The notes: generated by a model from the letters alone, not told the origin. Shown: positions 9,610 to 24,931, counted from the first letter of the stretch. The stretch is DNA of 64,000 nucleotides from Gammaproteobacteria bacterium HGW-Gammaproteobacteria-13 (GCA_002840155.1 PGZH01000012.1:266179-330178); one strand, 5' to 3'. Numbers and translations are program-made.

Positions 9610-10146
9610 TCAGTTGGCCTGGTCAACCAATACCAGCTGACCATCCTTGACCGGAATCTGCCGACCCGGATCACTGGCCATACGCACCTGGCTCACCTTG
9701 CCGTCCAGCTCGTACTTCACGTCATAGCCCACCAGCTTCTCGCTGGTATCGGTCACCGTGCTGCAACGGGTTTCGGTAGTGGTGTAGGTATCACGACTCT
9801 GCAAATGCTCCTGCGCCTTGTTGCCGGCATAGCCGCCGCCAACCGCACCGGCGACTGTCGCCAGCTTCTTGCCGTTGCCGCCACCCACCTGATTACCCAG
9901 CAAGCCACCCACCACCGCACCAATCGCCGTACCGGCTATCTGGTGCTCATCCTTGACCGGCGCCTGACGGGTGACCGCCACGTCCTTACAGACTTCGCGC
10001 GGGGTCTTGATGGTTTGCTTGATTGGCTTAACAGCCAGTACTTCGGCATATTTCGGCGCACTGACGATGCTGTAAGTGGCCACTGCCCCACCCGCTGTCA
10101 CGCCCACCGCACCCAGTACCGCGCCTACCAACATCGACTTATTCAT
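9610..10146 (-). CDS. glycine-zipper 2TM domain envelope protein
   Basis: A 178-residue protein with an N-terminal hydrophobic segment (residues 4-29, rich in Gly and Ala) and a central glycine zipper, AGTAIGAVVGGLLGNQVGGGNGKKLATVAGAVGGGYAGNKAQ. This is the pattern of the SlyB/YmgG-like 2TM domain proteins that insert in the cell envelope. No lipobox cysteine is present, so it is not an obvious lipoprotein. The start has an AGGAGG five bases upstream. It stands alone between two terminators. Its function is not known in detail; envelope integrity is a guess from the family. Confidence 0.8.
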   Translation of the reverse strand: MNKSMLVGAVLGAVGVTAGGAVATYSIVSAPKYAEVLAVKPIKQTIKTPREVCKDVAVTRQAPVKDEHQIAGTAIGAVVGGLLGNQVGGGNGKKLATVAGAVGGGYAGNKAQEHLQSRDTYTTTETRCSTVTDTSEKLVGYDVKYELDGKVSQVRMASDPGRQIPVKDGQLVLVDQAN

Positions 10147-10206
10147 ACATGCCTCCTTGAAACCGCTGCTTAGCGCTCAACGCACCTTACTCCCTGCCTT
10201 GGAGCA

Positions 10207-10240
10207 TAAAAAAACCGGGCAAGTTCAACACGTGCCCGGT
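10207..10240 (-). terminator. terminator of the secDF unit
   Basis: On the minus strand ACCGGGCA and TGCCCGGT form an eight-base stem followed by a run of T, 33 bases after the secF stop codon. Confidence 0.85.
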
Positions 10241-10272
10241 TCATTCAACCATTTGCGATAAAACGCACAGAT

Positions 10273-11178
10273 TCAGGGGCGCTCATCGACCTCTTCTTCC
10301 ACCACCGGCGGAATCAGGTCATCGACCGTCAGATCGAGCCACACCAGCACCACGTTGGCGATATAGATCGACGAGTAAGTACCCGCCGCCACACCAACAA
10401 ACAGCGCTACCGAAAAGGCGAACAGGTTGTCACCGGCGAACAACAGCAATGCGCCAATCGCCAACAAGGTGGAAAGCGAGGTCGCCATGGTACGCAGCAG
10501 GGTCTGCGTGGTGGATATGTTGATGTTGTCGATCAACGTCGCCTTGCGCAGCACACGGAAGTTCTCACGCACCCGGTCGAATACCACAATAGTGTCGTTC
10601 AGCGAGTAGCCAATGATCGCCAGCAAAGCCGCCATCACGGTCAAGTCAAAAGTGATCTGGAAGAACGAAAGGATGCCGAGGGTGACAATCACGTCGTGGA
10701 TCAACGAGACAATCGCGCCCACGCCGAACTTCCACTGGAAGCGGAAGGCCAGGTAGAGCATCACCCCACCCAGCGCCAGCAACAGACCCAGCCCACCCTG
10801 ATCACGCAGCTCTTCACCCACCTGCGGGCCGACGAACTCGACCTTTTTCACCTCAAGCTGCTCGCCCGCCTGACGTAGCGCAGCAGCTACTTTATTGCCC
10901 AACTCAGGATCATCGCCCTGCATGCGCACCACCACATCGGTGGTCGCACCAAAGCTCTGCACCACGGCGTCGGCATAGCCGGCACCGGCCAGTTGCGCAC
11001 GGATATTGCTGAGATCCGCCGGCTGCTCGTAGCTCAGCTCGATCTGCGTACCACCCGTGAAATCCAGGCCCAGGTTCAGGCCCTTGGTAAACAGGCTACC
11101 CAGGGCCAACAGCGTCAGCAGCACGGTGAAGGCGAACGCAATATTGCGCACCCCCATGAAGTTGATCGTACGATTCAT
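10273..11178 (-). CDS. secF: protein translocase subunit SecF
   Basis: Inner-membrane RND-type subunit that, with SecD and YajC, uses the proton motive force to help proteins leave the SecYEG channel. The 301-residue protein starts MNRTINFMGVRNIAFAFTVLL, has the GLDFTGGTQIEL motif after the first membrane helix, and a block of five C-terminal helices including NDTIVVFDRVREN. It begins nine bases after secD and ends before a terminator, so it closes the operon. Confidence 0.98.
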   Translation of the reverse strand: MNRTINFMGVRNIAFAFTVLLTLLALGSLFTKGLNLGLDFTGGTQIELSYEQPADLSNIRAQLAGAGYADAVVQSFGATTDVVVRMQGDDPELGNKVAAALRQAGEQLEVKKVEFVGPQVGEELRDQGGLGLLLALGGVMLYLAFRFQWKFGVGAIVSLIHDVIVTLGILSFFQITFDLTVMAALLAIIGYSLNDTIVVFDRVRENFRVLRKATLIDNINISTTQTLLRTMATSLSTLLAIGALLLFAGDNLFAFSVALFVGVAAGTYSSIYIANVVLVWLDLTVDDLIPPVVEEEVDERP

Positions 11179-11187
11179 AACAGCCCC

Positions 11188-13056
11188 TTAAATCCACAAC
11201 TTCTTGAAGTCACGCCCGCCGCAAGTCAGGTTGACCATGCAACGCGTCACCAGAATGGCGGTAAACATCGAGGTGAGAATACCCAGCGACAGCGTCACGG
11301 CGAAGCCTTTGACCGGCCCGGTGCCCATGGCGAACAGGATGCCGCCGACCAGCAGGGTGGTCAGGTTGGCGTCGACAATCGCCGAGTAAGCCCGATCAAA
11401 ACCCTCATGGATGGCGCGCTGGATCGACATGCCATTGGCAATCTCTTCACGAATACGCGAGAAGATCAGCACGTTGGCGTCCACCGCCATACCCATGGTC
11501 AACACGATACCGGCGATACCCGGCAGGGTCAGCGTGGCACTGAGCAGCGACATCAGCGCCAGCAGCAGCACCATGTTCAGACCCAGGGCAATGGTCGCCA
11601 GCACACCAAAGGCGCGATAGATGGCGATGATAAACAGCGAAACAAACAGCATCGCCCACAGCGAGGCATTGATGCCCTTGGCAATGTTGTCAGCACCCAG
11701 GCTCGGGCCGATGGTGCGCTCTTCCGCGAAGTACATCGGCGCTGCCAGACCACCAGCACGCAGCAGCAGAGCCAGCTCGGACGACTCACCCTGGCCATCC
11801 AGGCCGGTGATGCGGAACTGGCTACCCAGCGGCGACTGGATGGTGGCCAGGCTGATGATCTTCTTCTCTTCGACGAAGGTCTGCAGCTCGACTTCCTTCT
11901 CGACGCCATCAACCACCTGGCGTACGTAGCGGGTTACCGGCTTCTGCTCGATAAAGATCACCGCCATGCTGCGCCCGACATTGTTGCGGGTCGCGCGGTT
12001 CATCAGGTCACCGCCGCGACCATCCAGACGGATGTTCACCTGCGGGCTGCCGTTCTCATCGAAACTGGCCTGGGCATCGGTGACCTGGTCACCGGTGATG
12101 ATCAGATCACGCTCCAGCTGCGCCGGCGGACGACCTTCCTGACGGAACTCGAAGCTTTCAGTCGCAGCCTTAGCGGCATCCGGCTCAGCGGCCAGACGGA
12201 ACTCCAGGTTGGCGGTCTTGCCGAGAATACGCTTGGCCTCGGCGGTGTCCTGCACGCCCGGCAGCTCAACCACGATGCGGTTGGCGCCCTGACGCTGGAC
12301 CAGCGGCTCGGCCACACCCAGCTCGTTGACCCGGTTACGCACGGTTGTCAGGTTCTGCTTGATCGAGTATTCGCGAATCTCGACCAGCTTGGCCTGAGTC
12401 AGCGTCAGACGCAGCACCTGCAGCTCACTGCGCTGCACGGTGGTCATATCGAAATCGTTGAAATCCTTGCGAATCAGGCGCTCAGCCTTCTCCAGCGCGG
12501 CTTCATCGGTAAAGCCCAGCTGAATCGCGCCATTAAGCTCAGGCAGGCTGCGATAACGCACGCGCTCTTTACGCAGCAGGCTCTTGACCTCGCCTTCGTA
12601 AACCTTGCGACGCGCATCCAGGGCTTTGTCCATGTCCACTTCCATCAGGAAGTGCACACCACCAGACAAGTCCAGGCCCAGCTTCATCGGGCTGCCGCCC
12701 AGGTTACGCAGCCAGTCTGGCGTGGTTTGCGCCAGGTTGAGGGCGACTACGAACTCATCGCTCAAGGCCTTGCGCACCAGTTCTTTGGCTGGCAGCTGGT
12801 CTTCAGCGCTGTTCAAACGCAGCAAGCCGGCACGGCCCTGATTGGCCAGGCTGACAGCTTTTACGCTGATACCGGCCGCTTCCAGCGCGCGGCTGGCGCG
12901 GTCCAGGTCGGCCTGCTCGACGCGCATGGCGGAGCTGTTGCCACTGATCTGGATCGCCGGATCATCCGGGTACAGATTGGGCGCGGAATAAAGGAAGCCG
13001 ATTGCCAGCACAGCCAGAATCAGCAGGTACTTCCAGAGGGGAAATTTGTTGAGCAT
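11188..13056 (-). CDS. secD: protein translocase subunit SecD
   Basis: Partner of SecF, with large periplasmic P1 domains. The 622-residue protein has one N-terminal membrane helix (LLILAVLAIGFLYSAPNLYP), the GLDLSGGVHFLMEVD motif near residue 120, a long periplasmic region, and a C-terminal six-helix RND-like block with AVDANVLIFSRIREE. It lies between yajC and secF. A GC-rich hairpin in the yajC-secD gap may tune expression. Confidence 0.98.
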   Translation of the reverse strand: MLNKFPLWKYLLILAVLAIGFLYSAPNLYPDDPAIQISGNSSAMRVEQADLDRASRALEAAGISVKAVSLANQGRAGLLRLNSAEDQLPAKELVRKALSDEFVVALNLAQTTPDWLRNLGGSPMKLGLDLSGGVHFLMEVDMDKALDARRKVYEGEVKSLLRKERVRYRSLPELNGAIQLGFTDEAALEKAERLIRKDFNDFDMTTVQRSELQVLRLTLTQAKLVEIREYSIKQNLTTVRNRVNELGVAEPLVQRQGANRIVVELPGVQDTAEAKRILGKTANLEFRLAAEPDAAKAATESFEFRQEGRPPAQLERDLIITGDQVTDAQASFDENGSPQVNIRLDGRGGDLMNRATRNNVGRSMAVIFIEQKPVTRYVRQVVDGVEKEVELQTFVEEKKIISLATIQSPLGSQFRITGLDGQGESSELALLLRAGGLAAPMYFAEERTIGPSLGADNIAKGINASLWAMLFVSLFIIAIYRAFGVLATIALGLNMVLLLALMSLLSATLTLPGIAGIVLTMGMAVDANVLIFSRIREEIANGMSIQRAIHEGFDRAYSAIVDANLTTLLVGGILFAMGTGPVKGFAVTLSLGILTSMFTAILVTRCMVNLTCGGRDFKKLWI

Positions 13057-13076
13057 GACGCCGCCCGTTATGACGC

Positions 13077-13095
13077 GGGGCGCATTAAGCGCCCC
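13077..13095 (-). other. hairpin between yajC and secD
   Basis: GGGGCGC and GCGCCCC form a perfect seven-base stem with a five-base loop, about 24 bases after the yajC stop. No T run follows on the minus strand, so it is more likely an mRNA-stability or attenuation hairpin than a full terminator. Confidence 0.5.
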
Positions 13096-13118
13096 GTCGA
13101 ATGGTAAAGGTGTGTTGC

Positions 13119-13454
13119 TTAGATCGCTTTCAGCGTGCCCTTAGGCAGCGAGGCGGCAATCGCCACTTTCTGAATCTTCAGCTCAACGGTGTCGGACACT
13201 TCGATTACCACGAAGTCATCGGAAACCTTCGTCACCTTGCCAGCGATACCGCCGCTGGTTACCACTTCATCACCTTTCTGCAGGCCGCTGATCAGACCTT
13301 TGTGCTCTTTGGCACGCTTGGCCTGTGGACGCCAGATCATCAGATAGAAGATGACCAGAAAGCCGACCAGAAATACCCATTCAAAGCCACTACCAGCAGG
13401 ACCGGCAGCCGGTGCGGCGCCTTCAGCGAAAGCAGCGGGGATAAAAAAGCTCAT
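13119..13454 (-). CDS. yajC: preprotein translocase accessory subunit YajC
   Basis: Small single-span membrane protein of the SecDF-YajC complex. The start at ATG 13454 (MSFFIPAAFAEGAAPAAG, 111 residues) has an AGGAG six bases upstream. The membrane helix is FEWVFLVGFLVIFYLMIW, followed by the family signature RPQAKRAKEHKGLISGLQKGDEVVTSGGI. It lies between tgt and secD in the usual order. Confidence 0.97.
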   Translation of the reverse strand: MSFFIPAAFAEGAAPAAGPAGSGFEWVFLVGFLVIFYLMIWRPQAKRAKEHKGLISGLQKGDEVVTSGGIAGKVTKVSDDFVVIEVSDTVELKIQKVAIAASLPKGTLKAI

Positions 13455-13493
13455 GTAACACTCCTGTTGCAAGGGTCTTTAAAAAGTTGGGAA

Positions 13494-15673
<2,180 letters not shown>

Positions 15674-15786
15674 GGTCGGAAGGGGGTCGTCTAGCAGGGC
15701 GGCAAAGCTTACCGGAAATCATGCATTCTGACCACGCAAGTGGATTGACCAACCCCAACACCATCCCTATACTGCGCCGCCATTGT

Positions 15787-15871
15787 GCCCCGGTGGCGGA
15801 ACCGGTAGACGCGGCGGATTCAAAATCCGTTTTCGAAAGAAGTGGGAGTTCGAGTCTCCCCCGGGGCACCA
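15787..15871 (+). tRNA. tRNA-Leu(CAA)
   Basis: An 85-base class II tRNA. The acceptor arms GCCCCGG and CCGGGGC pair perfectly, and the encoded CCA end is present. The anticodon stem encloses a TTCAAAA loop, giving anticodon CAA, which reads UUG. The long variable arm and the GTTCGAGTC T-loop segment are as expected for leucine tRNA. It stands alone, downstream of the divergent queA start, and is followed by a strong hairpin terminator. Confidence 0.97.
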
Positions 15872-15883
15872 TAGATTCGAAGA

Positions 15884-15911
15884 AAGGCCTTGATCATCAA
15901 GGCCTTTTTTA
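15884..15911 (+). terminator. terminator after tRNA-Leu
   Basis: AAGGCCTTGA and TCAAGGCCTT form a near-perfect hairpin followed by TTTTTT, 12 bases after the tRNA end. Confidence 0.9.
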
Positions 15912-16244
15912 TTGCCTGCAATAAAGTCGCTGGCAGCCAGGAAAGCGAGCCGATATCGCCCTTCCCAGTACGCCCCACTCCCGCAAAGGGCCTTTTCGAA
16001 GAAGCGCACAAAACACCTGCAGCCCAACAACTGCATGCCCTGCAGGGGCTTGGCATTTGCCTGGAAGTTGGCGTAAAGTTTTCCCACTGTGTTTGCATGG
16101 GTCGCCGAAAATCGTGACCTGATGCAGTAGATCATCTAGATCCGCTACATCCCGCTCGACCGTCGCACACCGCCTTGCAACCAGTATTCAGCCCCTCATG
16201 TCGAGTAGCGGCTGTCATCAACTCCAGGTTCAAGGAAATACAAC
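15912..16244 (+). promoter_or_regulatory. gene-free leader region of the cold-shock gene
   Basis: No convincing gene is seen in this stretch. TTGGCA (16050-16055) and TAAAGT (16074-16079), spaced by 18 bases, form a candidate sigma-70 promoter. It would give a leader of about 160 bases before the csp start codon, much like the long 5' untranslated region of E. coli cspA. Stem-forming sequence is present, but I cannot show a thermosensor fold. An AAGGA lies nine bases before the start codon. Confidence 0.45.
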
Positions 16245-16457
16245 ATGTCGAATCGTCAGAGCGGTACCGTTAAGTGGTTTAACGATGAGAAAGGTTTTGG
16301 TTTTATCACTCCTGAAAGCGGTCCGGATCTGTTCGTGCACTTCCGCGCGATCCAAAGCAACGGCTTCAAGAGCCTGAAAGAAGGCCAGAAAGTCAGCTTT
16401 ATCGCTGTGCAAGGCCAGAAAGGCATGCAGGCTGACGAAGTACAAATTCAGGAGTAA
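16245..16457 (+). CDS. cold-shock domain protein, CspA family
   Basis: A 70-residue single-domain RNA/DNA-binding protein. RNP1 is KGFGFITPE and RNP2 is LFVHFRAI, both on the beta-barrel surface; the family usually has VHFSAI, so the serine-to-arginine change is a small variation. Family members melt mRNA secondary structure, and some are cold-induced. It is a single gene with a long leader and its own terminator. Confidence 0.96.
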   Translation: MSNRQSGTVKWFNDEKGFGFITPESGPDLFVHFRAIQSNGFKSLKEGQKVSFIAVQGQKGMQADEVQIQE

Positions 16458-16473
16458 TCCTGCCGTACTGAAG

Positions 16474-16503
16474 AACCCCTGATGGCAACATCAGGGGTTT
16501 TTT
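16474..16503 (+). terminator. terminator after the cold-shock gene
   Basis: AACCCCTGATG, a four-base loop and CATCAGGGGTT, followed by TTTTTT. The T run is also the start of the first 75-bp tandem unit. Confidence 0.9.
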
Positions 16504-16647
16504 ATGCCCTGCCATCCATAGCGGCCACCCTTCGGGCCGTCGCTACGCGACGTTAAAAATGACTCCCGATCATTTTTTATGCCCTGCCATCAATGGCGGG
16601 CACCCTTTGGACCGTCGCTGCGCGACGTTAAACATGACTCCCGGTCA
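16498..16647. repeat. two exact-period 75-bp tandem repeats plus partial third unit
   Basis: Unit 1 is 16498-16572 and unit 2 is 16573-16647. Each begins with a T run and ATGCCCTGCCAT, contains a CGTCGC-x-GCGACG palindrome, and ends ATGACTCCCG-x-TCA. A shortened third unit starts at 16648 (T run, then ATGGCCGGCCAT). The units differ at about ten positions, so the duplication is not recent. Each unit contains two inverted repeats, so each can fold, and the T run of the next unit follows it like a terminator tail. Confidence 0.85.
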
Positions 16648-16725
16648 TTTTTTTATGGCCGGCCATTCCTATGAATGCCGTATTGTTGCCGCCATTCCGC
16701 CAGCCGATTGAGTAAAGAGCCGACC

Positions 16726-17220
16726 ATGCCGAAACACCTGCTGCGCCCGCAGGGTGAATTCCCCAGCGCCGGACTGATCCGCCGCCTCGCTGCGATGTTT
16801 TATGACTTTCTGCTGTGCATCGCGCTGCTGATCGTCGTGACCTTTATCTACAAGCTGATCCTGATGGGTTTCTACGGCGAGGCGCAGCTCAAGCAGATGT
16901 CCGACGCCGGCGCCCTAGATGGCGATCCTCTACTCTCGACCCTGCTGTTTCTCAGCCTGTTTGGCTTCTTCGCCAAGTTCTGGACCCACAATGGCCAGAC
17001 ACTGGGCATGCAGGTCTGGGGCTTGCGCATCCAGAACGCCGACGGCACGGCGATCAGCCTATGGCAGGCACTGCTGCGCTTTCTGGTCGCCATCGGTTCC
17101 TGGCTGCTGCTTGGCCTGGGCTTTCTCTGGATGCTCTGGGACAAGCAAAAGCGCAGCTGGCATGACATCTATTCGGACAGCCAAGTGATTCAGCTGCCGA
17201 AGAATATTCACAAGAAGTAA
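16726..17220 (+). CDS. RDD-family membrane protein
   Basis: A 164-residue protein starting MPKHLLRPQGEFPSAGLIRRLAAMFYDFLL. The R-x-x-A-x-x-x-D-x-x-L pattern at the first membrane helix is the RDD signature. Three membrane segments are visible (about residues 20-46, 63-83 and 107-133), and the C-terminal HDIYSDSQVI motif is typical. The role is not defined for most members; some affect ion exchange or osmotic tolerance. It faces lptG across a shared terminator. An upstream in-frame start at 16675 is rejected because it lacks a ribosome binding site. Confidence 0.85.
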   Translation: MPKHLLRPQGEFPSAGLIRRLAAMFYDFLLCIALLIVVTFIYKLILMGFYGEAQLKQMSDAGALDGDPLLSTLLFLSLFGFFAKFWTHNGQTLGMQVWGLRIQNADGTAISLWQALLRFLVAIGSWLLLGLGFLWMLWDKQKRSWHDIYSDSQVIQLPKNIHKK

Positions 17221-17230
17221 ATTCCACGCG

Positions 17231-17273
17231 TAAAAAAGCCGGCGTACACGCAGTGTGTACGCCGGCTTTTTTA
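17231..17273. terminator. bidirectional terminator between the RDD gene and lptG
   Basis: A perfect 12-base stem, GCCGGCGTACAC/GTGTACGCCGGC, flanked by A and T runs. It serves the two converging transcripts. Confidence 0.93.
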
Positions 17274-17280
17274 CGCCCCA

Positions 17281-18342
17281 TTAACCCGCGCGGCGTAGCA
17301 ACCAGACACCCGCCAGCGCGCAGATACCGGCAGGAATCAACACCGCCAGCAGTGGCGAGAAGCCGAATACCAGGCTCGACGGGCCAAGTAGGTCCTGGCT
17401 GATCTTGAACACGAAACCCACCAGCACCCCGGTAAATACGCGCTGCCCCAGGGTTACCGAGCGCAGCGGGCCGAAGATAAAGGAAATCGCCATCAGCACC
17501 AGCGCTGCAGTTACCAATGGCTGCAGCACCTTGGTCCAGAACGACAGCCAGTACTGGCTGTTATTCAGCCCTTGCTCGGCCAGGTAATGGATGTAATTCC
17601 ACAGGCCAGTCATCGACAGTGCATCCGGAGACAGCACCACGGTGCCGAGCAGCTGTGGCGTCAACTCGACATCCCAGCGCTCGCTGCCCTGCGTAATAAC
17701 CTCACTGCTGCGCTCACGGAAATGCGTGGTCGCGACATCTTCCAGTTGCCAGTGATCGCCCTGGTACTGGGCCCGCCGCGCGAAGCTGGAAGACTGCATG
17801 CGTTTCTGTTCATCGAAACGGTAGCGAGTAACACCCAGCAGCACTCCATTGGGCTGCACGGCGTTGATATGCACATATTCCTGGCCCTGGCGATGCCACA
17901 GACCGCGCTTAGAGCTTTGCGCTTCACCGCCGCCCTGGGCCATGGCTCGACTGGCCTGGGCCTTATTTTCACTATAGGGCGCAAGGTATTCGCCGATCAG
18001 TATGCCGACCAGCATCAGCACCAGCATCGGCTTCATCACCGCCCAGACAATCCGTCCGATCGATACACCGGCCGCACGCATGATGGTCAGTTCGCTGTTA
18101 CTGGCCAGCGAGCCCAAACCGATCAGGCAGCCAATCAGCGCCGCCATCGGCAGCATTTCATAGATGCGCCGCGGCGCCGTCAGCAGTACATAGCCGAGGG
18201 CATCAAGCAGGCTGTAGCTGTCTTCGACATCACCCAACTCGTCGATAAAGGCAAACAGCAGCGCCAGGCCAACAATGATGCCCAGCACGGCAAGGATGGC
18301 GACAAATACCTGTGCGCCGATGTAGCGATCCAACTTAACCAC
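17281..18342 (-). CDS. lptG: lipopolysaccharide export permease LptG
   Basis: Inner-membrane component of the LptB2FG ABC transporter that extracts lipopolysaccharide and hands it to LptC/LptA. I start at the GTG at 18342 (VVKLDRYIGAQVFVAILAVLG, 353 residues), because GGAGG lies six bases upstream and it matches the family N-terminus. Six membrane helices flank a periplasmic beta-jellyroll (about residues 130-265). The start overlaps the lptF stop by eight bases, so the partner subunits are coupled. Confidence 0.96.
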   Translation of the reverse strand: MVKLDRYIGAQVFVAILAVLGIIVGLALLFAFIDELGDVEDSYSLLDALGYVLLTAPRRIYEMLPMAALIGCLIGLGSLASNSELTIMRAAGVSIGRIVWAVMKPMLVLMLVGILIGEYLAPYSENKAQASRAMAQGGGEAQSSKRGLWHRQGQEYVHINAVQPNGVLLGVTRYRFDEQKRMQSSSFARRAQYQGDHWQLEDVATTHFRERSSEVITQGSERWDVELTPQLLGTVVLSPDALSMTGLWNYIHYLAEQGLNNSQYWLSFWTKVLQPLVTAALVLMAISFIFGPLRSVTLGQRVFTGVLVGFVFKISQDLLGPSSLVFGFSPLLAVLIPAGICALAGVWLLRRAG

Positions 18343-19465
18343 GGGCCACCTCCAGTGCCACACGACGAGCCGCCCAGCGCAAACGCAGCGGCTCCCAATA
18401 AAGCAGCAGTAGCCCGATCAATAAGAACACGCCATGCACCCACCACAAGCCAAGTGCCGCGGGGATCTTCTCTTTATCCAAGGCGCCACGCGCGCCAATC
18501 AGCAGCGCCAGGTAAGCCATGTAAAGCAGAATGGCCGGCAACAGCTTGAGGAAGCGCCCTTGGCGTGGGTTGACTCGCGACAGCGGCACCGCCAGTAGGG
18601 TGACTACAAAAACCAGCACCGGGATCGACAAGCGCCACTGCAGCTCGGACTGCATGCGCGGTTTGTCGCTGCCAATCAGCTCGCGCGTCGGCATCGCCTC
18701 GCGGTCGGTGACCTCCACCGCCACTTCTGGCTTGGGCAGCAGCACGCCGTAAGTGTCGTATTTGATGGCGCGGTAATCGGCCTGACCCGGATTGCCGTCA
18801 TAGCGGTAGCCATTTTCCAGAATCAGGTAGCGGCTGCCATCGGCCTGAATCTCCTGGCGACCTGATTCGGCCACCAGCACAGAGATACCACGCTCCTTGT
18901 CGCCCTCGCGGGACAGCTGCTTCTCGGAGATAAACACCCCGGCCAGCGAGCCGCGATCTTCGGACAGTTCCTCGGTGTAGGTCACCCGCGAGCCATTTTT
19001 CATCGATTGAAAACGCCCAGGCACCAGGGTATCCAGCTCAGTCATGGCGCTCTGCTGGTTAAGAATCCGCGCCACATGCTCAACGCCTTGCGGGGCCAGG
19101 CCCAGACTCAGCCAGCCGGCCAGTAACGCCACCAGGGCCGCAGGCGCCAGGCTGTAAGTCAGCAAACGCTGCTGGCTCATGCCGGTGGCCGAGAGCACCG
19201 TCATCTCGCTGTCCAGGTACATCCGCCCGTAGGCCAGGAGGATGCCGAGAAACAGCCCCAACGGCAGAATCAGCTGGAGGAAGCCAGGAATCCGGTACGC
19301 CATGATCATCAGCAGCACCCCAGGGTCGAGCAGACCCTGCGCCGCCTGGGCCAGGTAACGGATAAAGCGGCCACTCATAATGATGACCAGCAGCACCGCG
19401 CTCACGGCACTCAGGGTCAACAACACTTCACGGGACAAATAACGGAAGACGATCAAACCAGACAC
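18335..19465 (-). CDS. lptF: lipopolysaccharide export permease LptF
   Basis: Partner of LptG, 376 residues. It starts MSGLIVFRYLSREVLLTLSAVSAVLLVIIMSGRFIRYL. Helices 1-3 include the coupling-helix region with YLDSEMTVLSATGMS; the jellyroll (about residues 130-260) precedes helices 4-6. It is transcribed divergently from pepA, as in other pseudomonads. Confidence 0.97.
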   Translation of the reverse strand: MSGLIVFRYLSREVLLTLSAVSAVLLVIIMSGRFIRYLAQAAQGLLDPGVLLMIMAYRIPGFLQLILPLGLFLGILLAYGRMYLDSEMTVLSATGMSQQRLLTYSLAPAALVALLAGWLSLGLAPQGVEHVARILNQQSAMTELDTLVPGRFQSMKNGSRVTYTEELSEDRGSLAGVFISEKQLSREGDKERGISVLVAESGRQEIQADGSRYLILENGYRYDGNPGQADYRAIKYDTYGVLLPKPEVAVEVTDREAMPTRELIGSDKPRMQSELQWRLSIPVLVFVVTLLAVPLSRVNPRQGRFLKLLPAILLYMAYLALLIGARGALDKEKIPAALGLWWVHGVFLLIGLLLLYWEPLRLRWAARRVALEVARG

Positions 19466-19550
19466 TCCAGGGTTGTCAGGCTCAGGCGGCTAAGATCAAA
19501 CTAGCCGACTGCTTGCCGGCTCGCCCAACTGGCGAACCATCGAAAAATAG

Positions 19551-21089
<1,539 letters not shown>

Positions 21090-21102
21090 GTTCCAGGCGC
21101 AT

Positions 21103-21168
21103 TGTAGGAGCGGTCTTGACCGCGATTGACTGGTAAGCTGCGCGCCTGTCAGCAAGCCGCTCCTGCAA
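21103..21168. repeat. REP-like palindromic element between pepA and holC
   Basis: TGTAGGAGCGGTCTTGACCGCGA and, 35 bases on, the reverse-oriented GCCGCTCCTGCA. This is the usual core of Pseudomonas repetitive extragenic palindromes, in a head-to-head half pair. Confidence 0.7.
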
Positions 21169-21189
21169 ATAACGCCAAAGCGTGTCGCC

Positions 21190-21609
21190 ATGCCCCGAAT
21201 AGAATTCTATGTACTCTCAACCGCCATGCCGGGTGACCGCCTGCGTGCGGCCTGTCAGTTGGCGATGAAAGCCTGGCGCGCCGGCCTGCCGGTGTTTCTG
21301 CGTGGCAGCGATGCGCAGCAATGCACCGAGGTGGACGAACTGTTGTGGCGCTTCAAGGCGGAAAGCTTTGTGCCGCACAGCCTCTACCAGGATGACGCGC
21401 AAGCACCGGTGGTGATTGGCCTGGACGAAGAACCCAGCAGCACTCAGGGCGTACTGATCAACCTCGGCAGCACCCTTTCACCGCAGGTCGAGCGCTTTAG
21501 CCGGGTGATTGAAATCGTCAACCAGGAACCCGATCTGCTGACCGCCTGCCGGGAGAATTTCCGCAGCTACCGTCAGCGCGGGTATGATCCAAAACGAGTC
21601 GAACTCTAG
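21190..21609 (+). CDS. holC: DNA polymerase III chi subunit
   Basis: Clamp-loader accessory protein that bridges the replicase to single-strand binding protein. The 139-residue protein starts MPRIEFYVLSTAMPGDRLRAACQLAMKAW and contains the FLRGSDAQQCTEVDELLW and SFVPH segments of the family. It sits between pepA and valS, the standard gamma-proteobacterial order. Confidence 0.94.
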   Translation: MPRIEFYVLSTAMPGDRLRAACQLAMKAWRAGLPVFLRGSDAQQCTEVDELLWRFKAESFVPHSLYQDDAQAPVVIGLDEEPSSTQGVLINLGSTLSPQVERFSRVIEIVNQEPDLLTACRENFRSYRQRGYDPKRVEL

Positions 21610-21618
21610 TTGCACAGT

Positions 21619-22026
21619 ATGGACACCCCAAAACCGCCGCAAAAACCCGCTCAACTGCTGAACGACCTGGAGTCGATCCGCCAACTGCTGGGCGATGAAA
21701 ACCTTGAGCCACCGCTGCTGATCGACTCGCTCGATCCAGACAGCATCCCCCTGCTCTCGGAAATCGTTACCCCGCAGCCGAGCGTCGCCGCCCAGCAGCC
21801 AAGCCCCCAGCCAGCCCTCATCACGCCCGCACAGAGCCTGCGCGCTACGGTGACCCAGAGCGTCAGCCGCGACAGCGAGATGAACCGCCTGGACAGCGAA
21901 CTGCGCGCCGCCGCTCAGTTGATCCTGCAGGATGTGATCGACGATTTCGTGCCGCAGATTGAGGCCGAGCTGAAACGCCGCCTGGATGCTCGCCTAAGCC
22001 GCTTGCTGCCACCGCGTCGACCCTAA
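21619..22026 (+). CDS. conserved small protein between holC and valS
   Basis: A 135-residue protein starting [26 protein letters not shown], nine bases after the holC stop codon. The N-terminal half is acidic and then rich in Pro and Gln (residues 50-75), so probably disordered. The C-terminal half ([32 protein letters not shown]) is a predicted amphipathic helix of the kind that oligomerises. No enzyme motif is seen. I recall similar genes at this position in other Pseudomonas genomes, so it may be a replication or housekeeping accessory, but the function is unknown. A TTG at 21610 is an alternative start. Confidence 0.75.
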   Translation: MDTPKPPQKPAQLLNDLESIRQLLGDENLEPPLLIDSLDPDSIPLLSEIVTPQPSVAAQQPSPQPALITPAQSLRATVTQSVSRDSEMNRLDSELRAAAQLILQDVIDDFVPQIEAELKRRLDARLSRLLPPRRP

Positions 22027-22138
22027 CCACGCGGACACCCACCAGTCAGCCACACCACGCGCGCCCTTACGTCATACAGGCCATCCCCGCTATACTTGCC
22101 GGCTTTTCCGTCTAGCCGTCATAAGGGTCCCGCCGCGC

Positions 22139-24911
<2,773 letters not shown>

Positions 24912-24931
24912 TCCACTGGCAACACCCGCAG

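Noticed and set aside
10993..13107. A 704-codon plus-strand frame opposite secD
   Set aside because: Antisense shadow of secD; no ribosome binding site and a low-complexity composition of Gln, His and Arg.
15820..16117. Small frames overlapping and following tRNA-Leu
   Set aside because: They run through the tRNA gene or its terminator, have no ribosome binding site and no protein-like composition.
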